Shown here one piece after another: positions 33,166 through 41,646 of a DNA stretch of 64,000 bases. The stretch comes from Arthrobacter ramosus (GTDB lineage Bacteria > Actinomycetota > Actinomycetes > Actinomycetales > Micrococcaceae). A program made the position numbers and the translations under genes. The notes below the pieces were generated by a model. It saw only the letters and a program-made list of their open reading frames with translations. It was not told the DNA's origin and made no database searches. The stretch spans positions 3,782,001 to 3,846,000 of the forward strand of contig NZ_BAAAWN010000001.1 of assembly GCF_039535095.1 (NCBI RefSeq). Reading direction: 5' to 3'. The stretch's first letter is position 1. The number at the start of each line of letters is the position of its first letter.

Positions 33166-34917
33166 CTACTGTTGAGCCGGCAGGACCAACTCCCCCGTCT
33201 TATCAGTCGACAAGGCGAGCGAAGAGATGAACTGCGGCTCGCCGTCGGGCCCGTCCTGGGCCGAGCGGACCATGTCCGGACGCTCGAACTCAAGGCCCGT
33301 CACGTGGCACATAAGCTTGGCGTCGCTCGGGTTGCCGTCGGCGTCGAACATGGGCAGATCGATTCCGTCGTCGGAGCGGCGCAGGTAGTACTTCCCGCGG
33401 GTCAACATGGCCAGCGCCGGCGGCAGCACAAGCGCCAGCCCGACGGCGAAGATCGGCGAGTATGGCTGGACAGCCGAACCGAAAGCGCCGAAGAACACCG
33501 CAATCGAGGCAACGGCCGAAACCAGCATCGAGATGAAGCCGACCGGGTTGACTGCGTAAAGCATGCCCCCGCGGAACTCGGGAACCTTCGGCGAAATCTT
33601 GAGCAAGTATTTGTTGATGGCAATATCGGACGCAACGGTGACAACCCACGCCATGGCGCAATTTGCGTAGAAACCAAGGATGCTATTGAGGAATTCGAAC
33701 ATGTTGGCTTCCATCAGCACTAGCGCAATCACCAGGTTCACAACCACAAACACCATCCGGCCCGGGTAGCTCTTGGTGATTCGTGTGAAGCTGTTGGTCC
33801 ACGCGAGCGAGCCGGAGTAGGCGTTGGTCACGTTGATCTTGATTTGCGAAATGACCACGAGCACCACGGCCAAGGTCATCGCCAGCCACGCAGGCATCAT
33901 TTCCTGGTAGACGCCAAGGAATTGGTGCACAGGCTCGTTGGCGTGGACGGAGGCGGCCGGATCCAGCGTCGCGATCAGATAGATGGCAATGAACATGCCT
34001 ACGATCTGTTTGATCGCGCCGAAGATCACCCAGCCCGGTCCGGCCAGGATCACGGCTCGCCACCACGCGGCCTTGTTTTCGGCGGTCTTGGGCGGCATGA
34101 AGCGCAAGTAATCAATCTGTTCCGCGATCTGCGCCATAAGTGAAAGACAGACACCTGCGGCGAGCATCACGGAGGCCATGTTGGTGCCTTCGGCCCCGGA
34201 TTTGCCCGTGAACGCGAAGAATTCCCCAATGCTGTCCGGGTGTGAAATCACCAAATACCCCACGGGAACCACCATGAGCAGGAGCCACAAAGGCGTGGTC
34301 CACACCTGCAGCTTGGACAAGGCTTTCATCCCGTAAATCACCAGCGGAATGACAATAAGGGTGGACGCCGCATAACCGAGCCACTGCGGAATCCCCAGCC
34401 CGAGTTCCAGGCCCTGCGCCATGATGGAACCCTCGAGCGCGAAGAAGATGAACGTGAACGTCGCGAAAATGACGTTCGTGACCACCGAGCCGTAATAGCC
34501 GAATCCGGAGCCCCTGGTGATGAGGTCAAGGTCAATGTTGAAGCGGGCCGCGTAGTAGGCCAAGGGAAATCCGGTGGCGAAAATGACCACGGCCGCCACC
34601 ACAATTCCAAAAATGGCGTTCACGGTGCCATAAGAAATACCGATATTCGCGCCGATGGAGAAATCAGCCAAATAGGCGATTCCACCGAGCGCACTCGTCG
34701 CCACTACACCCGCACCCCACTTGCGGTAAGACCGTGGAGCGAACCTGAGGGTGTAGTCCTCCAGGCTCTCCTTTGCTGCACTCATCGCATCGGCATTGCC
34801 CGCCGTGCGGCTCCCGGCGGCTAGCGCCTCGGAAGGTTCGACGACGGCGACCGCCTGTGGTGAGCGGCCCGCCGTCGGGGGTTCAAGCACTTGCGTTGTC
34901 TTCGAATCGTCAGTCAT
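33166..34917 (-). CDS. NCS1-family nucleobase/hydantoin-type permease
   Basis: 583 residues: a 55-residue polar N-terminus, 12 membrane helices (about 68-495) and a 75-residue cytoplasmic tail. The NCS1 pattern is visible (SIGANIGISYGTV in helix 1; INVTNAYSGSLAWTNSF in helix 8). NCS1 carriers import purines, pyrimidines, allantoin, hydantoins or thiamine with Na+ or H+. The substrate cannot be fixed; a cytosine or purine base would fit the cytosine and adenine deaminases in this window, but they are not linked. Divergent from bioB. Confidence 0.85.
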   Translation of the reverse strand: MTDDSKTTQVLEPPTAGRSPQAVAVVEPSEALAAGSRTAGNADAMSAAKESLEDYTLRFAPRSYRKWGAGVVATSALGGIAYLADFSIGANIGISYGTVNAIFGIVVAAVVIFATGFPLAYYAARFNIDLDLITRGSGFGYYGSVVTNVIFATFTFIFFALEGSIMAQGLELGLGIPQWLGYAASTLIVIPLVIYGMKALSKLQVWTTPLWLLLMVVPVGYLVISHPDSIGEFFAFTGKSGAEGTNMASVMLAAGVCLSLMAQIAEQIDYLRFMPPKTAENKAAWWRAVILAGPGWVIFGAIKQIVGMFIAIYLIATLDPAASVHANEPVHQFLGVYQEMMPAWLAMTLAVVLVVISQIKINVTNAYSGSLAWTNSFTRITKSYPGRMVFVVVNLVIALVLMEANMFEFLNSILGFYANCAMAWVVTVASDIAINKYLLKISPKVPEFRGGMLYAVNPVGFISMLVSAVASIAVFFGAFGSAVQPYSPIFAVGLALVLPPALAMLTRGKYYLRRSDDGIDLPMFDADGNPSDAKLMCHVTGLEFERPDMVRSAQDGPDGEPQFISSLALSTDKTGELVLPAQQ

Positions 34918-35150
34918 CCCCGCAACCTTCTTTGTCTGGACATGTTTCCCCTCTGAACATGGCCTTGACGCTATCGGCGGGATGAAACCACGGAGTCTCC
35001 ACGGTGTTTCCGGGCTGTAACTTATCCAGCGAGCCTGCCGCCAAGATTGCAGCTTCGGGTTTGTGGACGTCCAACAAAATCACCGTCCCACAAGCCCACT
35101 ACCGTCATGAAGGAACGCACTATCACCGCAAGTAACGGCCGAGGAGCATC

Positions 35151-36179
35151 ATGACCACCCAGCCAAACCCAAGGCGTACGTCCACCTATCCGATTCTGGA
35201 AACAGCCCGCGAGCAAGTCCTCGCGAAAGGCGAAGGCCTCAGCGAATCCCAGCTGCTTGAGATCCTGGAGCTTCCGGACGAGGCCCTCCCCGAAGCCCTC
35301 CAGCTTGCCCACGAAGTCCGCCTCGAGCATTGCGGCGAGGACGTGGAAGTAGAGGGAATCATCTCCATCAAGACCGGAGGATGCCCTGAGGACTGCCACT
35401 TCTGCAGCCAATCGGGCCTGTTTGACAGCCCGGTCCGGGGCGTCTGGCTCGACATCCCCGAGCTCGTGAAGGCCGCCAAGGAAACCGCTGCCACCGGGGC
35501 CACGGAGTTCTGCATCGTCGCGGCCGTCCGCGGCCCGGACATCAAACTCATGAACCAGATCAAGTTCGCGATCGACCGCATCAACGCAGAAGTGGACATC
35601 AACATCGCGTGTTCCTTGGGCATGCTCACCCAGCGCCAAGTGGACCAACTCGCCGAGTGGGGCGTCCACCGCTACAACCACAACCTCGAAACCGCGCGCA
35701 GCTACTTCCCCGAAGTCGTCACCACCCACACCTACGAGGAACGCCTCGACACCTGCAACATGGTCAAGGCAGCCGGCATGGAACTTTGCTGCGGAGCCCT
35801 GATCGGCATGGGCGAAACCACCGCCCAACGAGCCGAACTCGCCAGCCAGCTCGCGGCGCTCGAACCCCACGAAGTCCCGCTGAACTTCCTCAATCCGCGC
35901 CCCGGGACGCCCCTCGAAAACCAAGGAATCATGGACGGCAAGGACGCCCTCCGCGCTATCGCGGCGTTCCGCCTCGCCATGCCGCGGACCGTGCTTCGTT
36001 ACGCCGGCGGACGGGAACTGACCTTGGGCGACCTCGGCACGCGCGAAGGCCTCATGGGCGGCATCAACGCCGTGATCGTGGGCAACTACCTCACCACACT
36101 CGGCCGACCCGCCGACGCGGACCTCAACCTCCTCGTGGAGCTGAACATGCCCATCAAGGAACTCCAGAAGTCGCTGTGA
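35151..36179 (+). CDS. bioB: Biotin synthase
   Basis: 342 residues, normal length. A radical-SAM enzyme that inserts sulfur into dethiobiotin. The [4Fe-4S] motif CPEDCHFC lies near residue 79. Other motifs are [12 protein letters not shown], and [12 protein letters not shown], and a conserved Arg in [18 protein letters not shown] lies 4 bases before the ATG. It is the first gene of a six-gene operon in which each junction is a 4-base overlap (bioB-bsaP is GTGA). The upstream 230 bases show no operator I can identify. Confidence 0.96.
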   Translation: MTTQPNPRRTSTYPILETAREQVLAKGEGLSESQLLEILELPDEALPEALQLAHEVRLEHCGEDVEVEGIISIKTGGCPEDCHFCSQSGLFDSPVRGVWLDIPELVKAAKETAATGATEFCIVAAVRGPDIKLMNQIKFAIDRINAEVDINIACSLGMLTQRQVDQLAEWGVHRYNHNLETARSYFPEVVTTHTYEERLDTCNMVKAAGMELCCGALIGMGETTAQRAELASQLAALEPHEVPLNFLNPRPGTPLENQGIMDGKDALRAIAAFRLAMPRTVLRYAGGRELTLGDLGTREGLMGGINAVIVGNYLTTLGRPADADLNLLVELNMPIKELQKSL

Positions 36180-36373
36180 GCAGCAAGGTCACGGATAGTT
36201 ACTGCGGTCTGTGCGGCGGGCGCCCGACGTCGGACGCTCACCCGAGCTGCCAGCAGCGCCTCGCGATGGAACCTCCCCGCTATTGCGCTGTTTGTCGGCG
36301 CCGCATGAAAGTCCAGGTCACGCCGCTCGGCTGGACCGCGGAATGCTCTCGCCACGGAAGGCTGACAACATGA
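36176..36373 (+). CDS. bsaP: Biotin synthase auxiliary protein
   Basis: A 65-residue protein starting with a GTG that overlaps the bioB stop (GTGA). Six cysteines in CGLC, HPSC, CAVC and ECSRH positions suggest metal or iron-sulfur binding. A small Cys-rich gene directly after bioB is the signature of BsaP, described in mycobacteria as needed for BioB activity. It overlaps bioA by 4 bases, so it is made in fixed ratio with BioB and BioA. It is easily missed because of its size and GTG start. Confidence 0.85.
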   Translation: MSSKVTDSYCGLCGGRPTSDAHPSCQQRLAMEPPRYCAVCRRRMKVQVTPLGWTAECSRHGRLTT

Positions 36374-37680
36374 GCGTCATCCAGCGCGACCGGGCGAGCC
36401 TCTGGCATCCGTACGCTCCGGCGTCGGGTTCGCTGCCGTTGTGGGAAGTCGAAGACGCCGACGGCGTGACGTTGCGGCTCCGCGACGAAACCGGCCGACG
36501 CCATGAGGTGCTCGACGCCATGTCCTCCTGGTGGGCGGTCATTCACGGCTACCGGAACCCGGTCCTGGACGCCGCGGCGAAGCGCCAACTAGACACATTC
36601 AGCCATGTGATGTTCGGCGGCCTCACCCACGAACCCGCGGTCGAACTGGCCGAACGCCTGGTTGCCGTGGCCCCTTCCGCGGCAGATCGGCCACGGCTGG
36701 AGCGGGTTTTCCTGGCGGATTCGGGGTCGGTGTCCGTGGAGGTGGCGCTCAAGCTGGCGGTGCAGTTCCAAACAGCTTCGGGGTTCCCCAGGAGGCAACG
36801 CTTCCTCAGCATCCGCGGCGGATACCATGGCGACACCTTCGCGGCGATGGGCGTCTGCGACCCCGTGGACGGCATGCATTCGGCGTTCCCCGGCCTGCTG
36901 GCTGCCAATGTGTTCGCCGCGAGACCGCCCGCCGTGGGCGCGCCACCCGGGGAAATCGCGGAGTGGCAGGCCCACGTCGAGGACCTTGCTGCGGAGCACG
37001 CGAATGAACTGGCCGCGATCATCGTGGAGCCCGTGCTTCAAGGCGCCGGCGGCATGTTCATCTACGCCGCCGAATGCCTGCGCATCCTCCGCGACATCGC
37101 CGATCGGCACGGGATCCTTTTGATCCTGGACGAGATCGCCACGGGCTTCGGCCGCACTGGTGAGTTGTTCGCCGCGCAACATGCCGGCGTGGTTGCGGAC
37201 ATCATGTGCGTCGGCAAAGCCCTCACCGGCGGTTACCTTACGCTCGCCGCGATGCTCTGCACGGGCGATGTGGCGGCCCGCGTTTCGAGCGGCGGTGCGG
37301 GTGCCTTGCTGCACGGCCCCACGTTCATGGGCAATCCGCTTGCGTGTTCAGTGGCCAATGCGAGCTTGGGCATTCTCGACGACGGTGCCTGGCGCAGCGA
37401 TGTGGCCCGGATCGGCTCCGGCCTCGCGGCCGGCCTCGAAGCCGCCAACGCGTTCGACGCCGTCAAAGAGGTCCGCACGATCGGTGCCGTGGGCGTCATC
37501 GAGTTGAACACGGAAGTGGACGTCGCCGCAGTGACGAGTGCCGCCGTCGGGCACGGCGTTTGGCTGCGGCCGTTCCGGAACCTTGTTTACGCGATGCCGG
37601 CCTACATCAGTTCCGCCGAGGAGGTCCGGCGGATGGCCGAAGGCATGGTGGCGGCCGTGGCCGAGGTACACGGCCCATGA
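36370..37680 (+). CDS. bioA: Adenosylmethionine-8-amino-7-oxononanoate aminotransferase
   Basis: 436 residues from the ATG at 36370. A class III PLP aminotransferase making 7,8-diaminopelargonate (DAPA) in biotin synthesis. SSWWAVIHGYRNP, VFLADSGSVSVEVALK, GGYHGDTFAAMGVCDP, LDEIATGFGRTG and the PLP lysine in VGKALTGGYLTLAA are all present. Longer upstream readings overlap bsaP and lack conservation. Overlaps both neighbours by 4 bases. Confidence 0.95.
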   Translation: MSVIQRDRASLWHPYAPASGSLPLWEVEDADGVTLRLRDETGRRHEVLDAMSSWWAVIHGYRNPVLDAAAKRQLDTFSHVMFGGLTHEPAVELAERLVAVAPSAADRPRLERVFLADSGSVSVEVALKLAVQFQTASGFPRRQRFLSIRGGYHGDTFAAMGVCDPVDGMHSAFPGLLAANVFAARPPAVGAPPGEIAEWQAHVEDLAAEHANELAAIIVEPVLQGAGGMFIYAAECLRILRDIADRHGILLILDEIATGFGRTGELFAAQHAGVVADIMCVGKALTGGYLTLAAMLCTGDVAARVSSGGAGALLHGPTFMGNPLACSVANASLGILDDGAWRSDVARIGSGLAAGLEAANAFDAVKEVRTIGAVGVIELNTEVDVAAVTSAAVGHGVWLRPFRNLVYAMPAYISSAEEVRRMAEGMVAAVAEVHGP

Positions 37681-38879
37681 GCAGGTCCATGACCGTGTGG
37701 TTGGAACAGCAGGCCGCGGTCCGCGAGCGCCGGGGCCTCGTCCGCGCGCCCATGACGCGGCTCGGTGGGGACCCCGAGGTGGATCTCGCGAGCAACGACT
37801 ATCTTGGCCTCGCGACGGACCCGAGGCTGGCAGAGGCTGCCCGGGAGGCCATCGGCCGTTGGGGGACCGGCGCCACGTCCTCGCGACTGGTTGCCGGAAC
37901 CACGGCGCTTCACCTGGAGCTCGAATCCGAGCTCGCGGACCTCACCGGCATGGAATCCGGGTTGGTGTTCTCTTCCGGATACTTGGCTAATCTGGGCGTC
38001 ACGACGGCGCTCGGCGGCCCCGGAACCCTCATCGTGGCCGACGAGCATTGCCATGCTTCGCTGATTGACGGTTTCCGGCTGAGCCGTTCGAGGGTGGAAA
38101 CGGTCCCGCACAACGATCTCGGCGCAACCGAGCACCAGCTGCGCACCCGCGCGGAACCCCGGGCCTTGATCGCGGTCGAGTCCATCTACAGCGTCTTCGG
38201 CGATGCCGCCCCGCTCCCCCAGCTGCTGGCATTGGCCGAAGAGCACGACGCGATGCTCCTCGTGGACGAGGCCCACAGCCTCGGTGTTGCGGGCGTCGGC
38301 GCGGTTGAGGGTCACGGCTCGGTGGCTGGAACGGACCTCGCGGCCCACCCCAACGTGGTGTTGACCGCAACGCTTTCCAAATCACTCGGCAGCCAGGGTG
38401 GTGCCGTGCTTGGCAGTGCCCTGCTCCGCGAACACCTCGTCAACAGGGCCCGCAGTTTCATTTTCGACACCGGGCTCGCGCCGTCCTCGGCTGCGGCAGC
38501 GCTGGCCGCCGTCGGAATCATCCGGGCGGAACCGTGGCGCGCGGCGGCCGTCCATCGGAACGCTGCCAGCCTCACGGCCGGACTGGCGCCCGCGCTACAC
38601 GCGCCAACACTACGGCGGCACGGCGCCGCCGGCGGGCCCGTCGTCGCGCCGTTTCAGACGGCTGGCGCCGTGCAATCCGTCCCCATGACCTCAGCCGCCG
38701 CGGCACTTGCGGCGAGTCAGGCGGCACACCGGGCGGGTATCCGCGTCGGCTGCTTCCGCCCGCCATCAGTTCCCGACGGCGTCTCGCGCCTGCGGCTGAC
38801 GGCCCGCGCCACCCTGACGCCCCTCGACATCGACTACGCATGCGCGACGTTGCGCCGCATCCTGGAGGAAACACCATGA
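37677..38879 (+). CDS. bioF: 8-amino-7-oxononanoate synthase
   Basis: 400 residues from the ATG at 37677. A PLP alpha-oxoamine synthase joining pimeloyl-CoA/ACP with alanine. DLASNDYLGLATDPR, GTGATSSRLVAG, LVDEAHSLGVAG and the PLP lysine in ATLSKSLGSQGG are seen in order. Start and stop overlap bioA and bioD by 4 bases. Length is normal. Confidence 0.94.
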   Translation: MSRSMTVWLEQQAAVRERRGLVRAPMTRLGGDPEVDLASNDYLGLATDPRLAEAAREAIGRWGTGATSSRLVAGTTALHLELESELADLTGMESGLVFSSGYLANLGVTTALGGPGTLIVADEHCHASLIDGFRLSRSRVETVPHNDLGATEHQLRTRAEPRALIAVESIYSVFGDAAPLPQLLALAEEHDAMLLVDEAHSLGVAGVGAVEGHGSVAGTDLAAHPNVVLTATLSKSLGSQGGAVLGSALLREHLVNRARSFIFDTGLAPSSAAAALAAVGIIRAEPWRAAAVHRNAASLTAGLAPALHAPTLRRHGAAGGPVVAPFQTAGAVQSVPMTSAAAALAASQAAHRAGIRVGCFRPPSVPDGVSRLRLTARATLTPLDIDYACATLRRILEETP

Positions 38880-39574
38880 AACTGCCACACATAGTGCTGG
38901 TCACCGGAACGGACACCGGCGTCGGCAAGACCGTCGCGACGGCGGCGCTCGCGTCCGCGCTGCAGGCTGAGGGCCGCTCGGTGGCCGTGTACAAGCCTTG
39001 CCAGAGCGGCGATGCGGCGGGCGACTCCGACTGCACCGAAATCACCCGCTTGGCCGGACCACTCACGGCCGAGGCCGGCGTCGTGCTTCAAGAACCCCTC
39101 GCCCCGGTGCCCGCAGCCGCGCTGGACGGAGTCACCTTGCCGCCGCTGGCGGCGCATGCCGCACGCGTCCGCGAACTGGCCAGCACGCATGACCATGTCC
39201 TGGTGGAGGGTTCCGGCGGTCTCCTTGTGGAGTTGGACCCCGACGGCGGTACGCTGGCAGATCTGGGCAGTCACCTTGGGAGTGATGCCACCTTTGTGGT
39301 GGTCGCCCGCCCCGCACTGGGAACCCTGAACCACACGGCGCTGACACTCGAGGCCCTGGAACGCAGGGACCTGGCCATCCATGGCGTGATTCTAGGAACC
39401 TGGCCGGACGACCCGGGCGTGCTGGAACACGGCAACCGGGCGACGCTCGGCGCGTTGCGGCCGCTCCTTGGAGTGCTCCCCGAGCGCGCCGCGGAGCTCC
39501 CACCGGTGACGTTCCAGGCGGCGAGTGTGCACTGGCTGAGCGGTTTGGACTGCTTGAACGGGGCCTGGTCATGA
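38876..39574 (+). CDS. bioD: ATP-dependent dethiobiotin synthetase
   Basis: 232 residues from the ATG at 38876. The P-loop GTDTGVGKTVATAAL, KPCQSGDAAGDSD and VEGSGGLLVELD match BioD, which closes the ureido ring of dethiobiotin. Normal length. It overlaps bioF at the start and the P450 gene at the end by 4 bases each. Confidence 0.95.
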   Translation: MKLPHIVLVTGTDTGVGKTVATAALASALQAEGRSVAVYKPCQSGDAAGDSDCTEITRLAGPLTAEAGVVLQEPLAPVPAAALDGVTLPPLAAHAARVRELASTHDHVLVEGSGGLLVELDPDGGTLADLGSHLGSDATFVVVARPALGTLNHTALTLEALERRDLAIHGVILGTWPDDPGVLEHGNRATLGALRPLLGVLPERAAELPPVTFQAASVHWLSGLDCLNGAWS

Positions 39575-40674
39575 GTGGCGCTTCTACCAGCGCCCAGACG
39601 TGCCCGTACATCGTGCTGCGGGAGCCCGGTGCAGTGCGGGAGGTCCTGCACCGGCCGGAAGACTTCAGCCCGGCGAACGCCCTCATCGCTGTGACACCGA
39701 TGTCCGGACCGTCCTTGCGGGTCCTGCAGCGTGCCCGCTTCGCCCTGCCGCCCGTGCTGGCCAGCAACCACAGCGATTCCCATGCGGGCATCCGCAAGGT
39801 GGTGGCAGGGTTCTTTACCCCCGCAACAGTAGGTGCTTTCGAGCCACGTATCCGCGGCATCGCGCGGGATGCGGCAGCGACCGCGGCCGGGCTACTGAAG
39901 GCGGAAGGGCAGGTGGATCTGGTCCAGGCCGTGGCCGCCTACCCGCCGGCGATCGTGATGTTGGAGCTTCTGGGTCTCCCCGTGCGCGACCTTCCGGAGC
40001 TGAAAGCCTGGAGCCTGGACTCCCTGGAACTCTTCTGGGGCTGGCCGGATCCCGAGCGGCAACTGGAACTGGCACACAGCGCGGCAGAGTTCTACGGCTG
40101 GCTGCGGGAACTCGTCCTCGAGGCCGTGGCCTCGCCCGGGCGGAATCTCTTCAGCTCCTTGGCGGAACACGGTCTTAGCACTCCCGAGATCTGTTCCCTC
40201 GGCTACTTCCTGCTCATCGCGGGACAGGAAACCACTACCCAGCTCATCAGCACGGCACTATTCCGGCTTGCCGAGGGATCCACAGCCTTCGCCTGGAAGG
40301 ACGCAGCCTCCGGCTCCACGGCCCGGGATCTCATCCGGCACGTTTTGGCCGCGGAATCTTCCGTTCCGACGTGGCGCCGGGTTGCCGCGCAGGACACGGT
40401 GCTCGACGGCGAGCACATCCCCGCCGGCGCCGAAATCCTCTTGGAGCTCACAGGGAACCACTCGTTGTCGGAGCAGGGTCCCACGGCGTACGGGCTGGCC
40501 TTCGGCTCAGGGATCCACCGTTGCCTTGGTGCGAAGCTCGCGGAACTGGAGGCCGCCGTCGTCGTGCAGGAAACAGCGGCAGCGCTGCAGGGCATCCGTT
40601 TGGCAGAGCCGATCCCCGAGTGGCTCCGCCTGTTGTCCTTCCAGGCGCCGCGGAGGGTCAGCGTCGAGCTTTGA
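39571..40674 (+). CDS. Cytochrome P450-like protein, last gene of the biotin operon
   Basis: 367 residues, shorter than the usual 400. Heme loop FGSGIHRCLG with Cys318 and I-helix AGQETTTQ (about 215) are intact. The K-helix normally has ExxR; here the aligned stretch is HVLAAESSVPTWRR, so both E and R appear replaced. The usual FxxPxxFxxxR meander before the heme loop is also shortened. Coupling to bioD recalls BioI of Bacillus, a P450 that cleaves acyl chains to pimelate, and no bioC or bioH is seen here. A BioI-like pimelate role is inference; the weak K-helix could mean altered chemistry. Confidence 0.82.
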   Translation: MSGASTSAQTCPYIVLREPGAVREVLHRPEDFSPANALIAVTPMSGPSLRVLQRARFALPPVLASNHSDSHAGIRKVVAGFFTPATVGAFEPRIRGIARDAAATAAGLLKAEGQVDLVQAVAAYPPAIVMLELLGLPVRDLPELKAWSLDSLELFWGWPDPERQLELAHSAAEFYGWLRELVLEAVASPGRNLFSSLAEHGLSTPEICSLGYFLLIAGQETTTQLISTALFRLAEGSTAFAWKDAASGSTARDLIRHVLAAESSVPTWRRVAAQDTVLDGEHIPAGAEILLELTGNHSLSEQGPTAYGLAFGSGIHRCLGAKLAELEAAVVVQETAAALQGIRLAEPIPEWLRLLSFQAPRRVSVEL

Positions 40675-40690
40675 GGAAGTCGGTGCACCC

Positions 40691-40800
40691 CAAATTCCCG
40701 AACGCTCGCTCACGTCTGACAGCAAATTCCCGAACGCTCGCTCACATCTGACAGCAAATTCCCGAACGCTCGCTCACATCTGACAGCAAATTCCCGAACG
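40691..40800. repeat. 32-bp tandem repeat array, 3.4 copies
   Basis: Units begin with CAAATTCCCGAACGCTCGCT at 40691, 40723, 40755 and 40787 (partial, 14 bases). Copies 2 and 3 are identical and copy 1 differs at one base. The array lies between the convergent P450 and response regulator genes. No variable spacers, so it is not a CRISPR array. Confidence 0.92.
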
Positions 40801-40803
40801 CGT

Positions 40804-41547
40804 TCATGTTCTTGCGGGCGCCAACCGATAGCCGACCCCGCGCACTGTTTGCAGCCAGCGCGGGTTCTGCGCGTCGTCGCCGAGCTTCCGGCGAAGGTTG
40901 CCAATGTGGACTTCGACGGACCGTTCGTCGGCGTCGCTCGTGTAGTTCCCGACGTCGTAAGGTTCGTTCCGGAGGCGGCGCACAAGGTCCGCTTTGCTCA
41001 AGACCGTGCGGCCTGCCTCAAGCAGGGTGTACAGCAGGTCGAACTCCGTGGGGGTCAGCCGTACGTCCTGGCCGTCGATGGAAACGGTCCGGGTGGCGTA
41101 ATTGAACGCGAGCCCGTTGTGCCGGAAAGTGCGCTGGGAAGACGGAGCCTCACTTGGATGGATTGCCGTGGCTCCTGAGCGCGGGCGCCGCATCATCGCG
41201 GCCACCCTTGCGCGAAGCTCTCGGGGCCGGAAAGGCTTGGTCAAATAGTCATCGGCGCCGGATTCCAAGCCCAAGAGGGTATCCAGCTCGTCGGCCCTGG
41301 CCGTCAACATGACGATATACGCATCGGAAAAGTTCCGGACCTGGCGTGCCACCTCGAAGCCATCAATATCCGGCAAGCCCAAGTCCAAGGTGATGACATG
41401 TGGCCGCAAATCACGCGCTGCCCGGATACCGGCTGCCCCGCTCGTCGCCATATGAACCTCGAAGCCGGCCTGGCTGAGGACAACGCGGACCAATTCCCGG
41501 ATGTCGTGATCGTCTTCTATGACAAGCCCAACCCGTAATTCAGTCAT
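40804..41547 (-). CDS. OmpR-family response regulator
   Basis: 247 residues from the ATG at 41547 (GGAGGG upstream). Receiver domain 1-120 with the acidic pair EDD, phospho-Asp in TLDLGLPDIDG, and Lys in TKPF. DNA-binding winged helix at about 150-245 (RLTPTEFDLLYTLLEAG, VEVHIGNLRRKLGDD, VRGVGYRL). It is divergent from the histidine kinase at 41647 with 99 bases between, so the pair shares a control region and forms a two-component system. Signal and target genes unknown. Confidence 0.92.
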   Translation of the reverse strand: MTELRVGLVIEDDHDIRELVRVVLSQAGFEVHMATSGAAGIRAARDLRPHVITLDLGLPDIDGFEVARQVRNFSDAYIVMLTARADELDTLLGLESGADDYLTKPFRPRELRARVAAMMRRPRSGATAIHPSEAPSSQRTFRHNGLAFNYATRTVSIDGQDVRLTPTEFDLLYTLLEAGRTVLSKADLVRRLRNEPYDVGNYTSDADERSVEVHIGNLRRKLGDDAQNPRWLQTVRGVGYRLAPART

Positions 41548-41646
41548 TTGCAGCCCTCCCAGCCCGCTACGAGTGGAAGTATATCGGGCTGCCGGTATCC
41601 TTTCTGAAATGCGACGTGACCTTGAACAAATGCGAATTTTGGCCTT

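Noticed and set aside
34918..35150. Biotin regulator (BioQ or BirA type) operator before bioB
   Set aside because: GTAAC occurs twice, but no TGAAC-N3-GTTAC palindrome or BirA-like dyad could be found.
40691..40800. Possible CRISPR array
   Set aside because: The 32-bp units are near identical over their whole length with no spacers, and there are no cas genes in the window.
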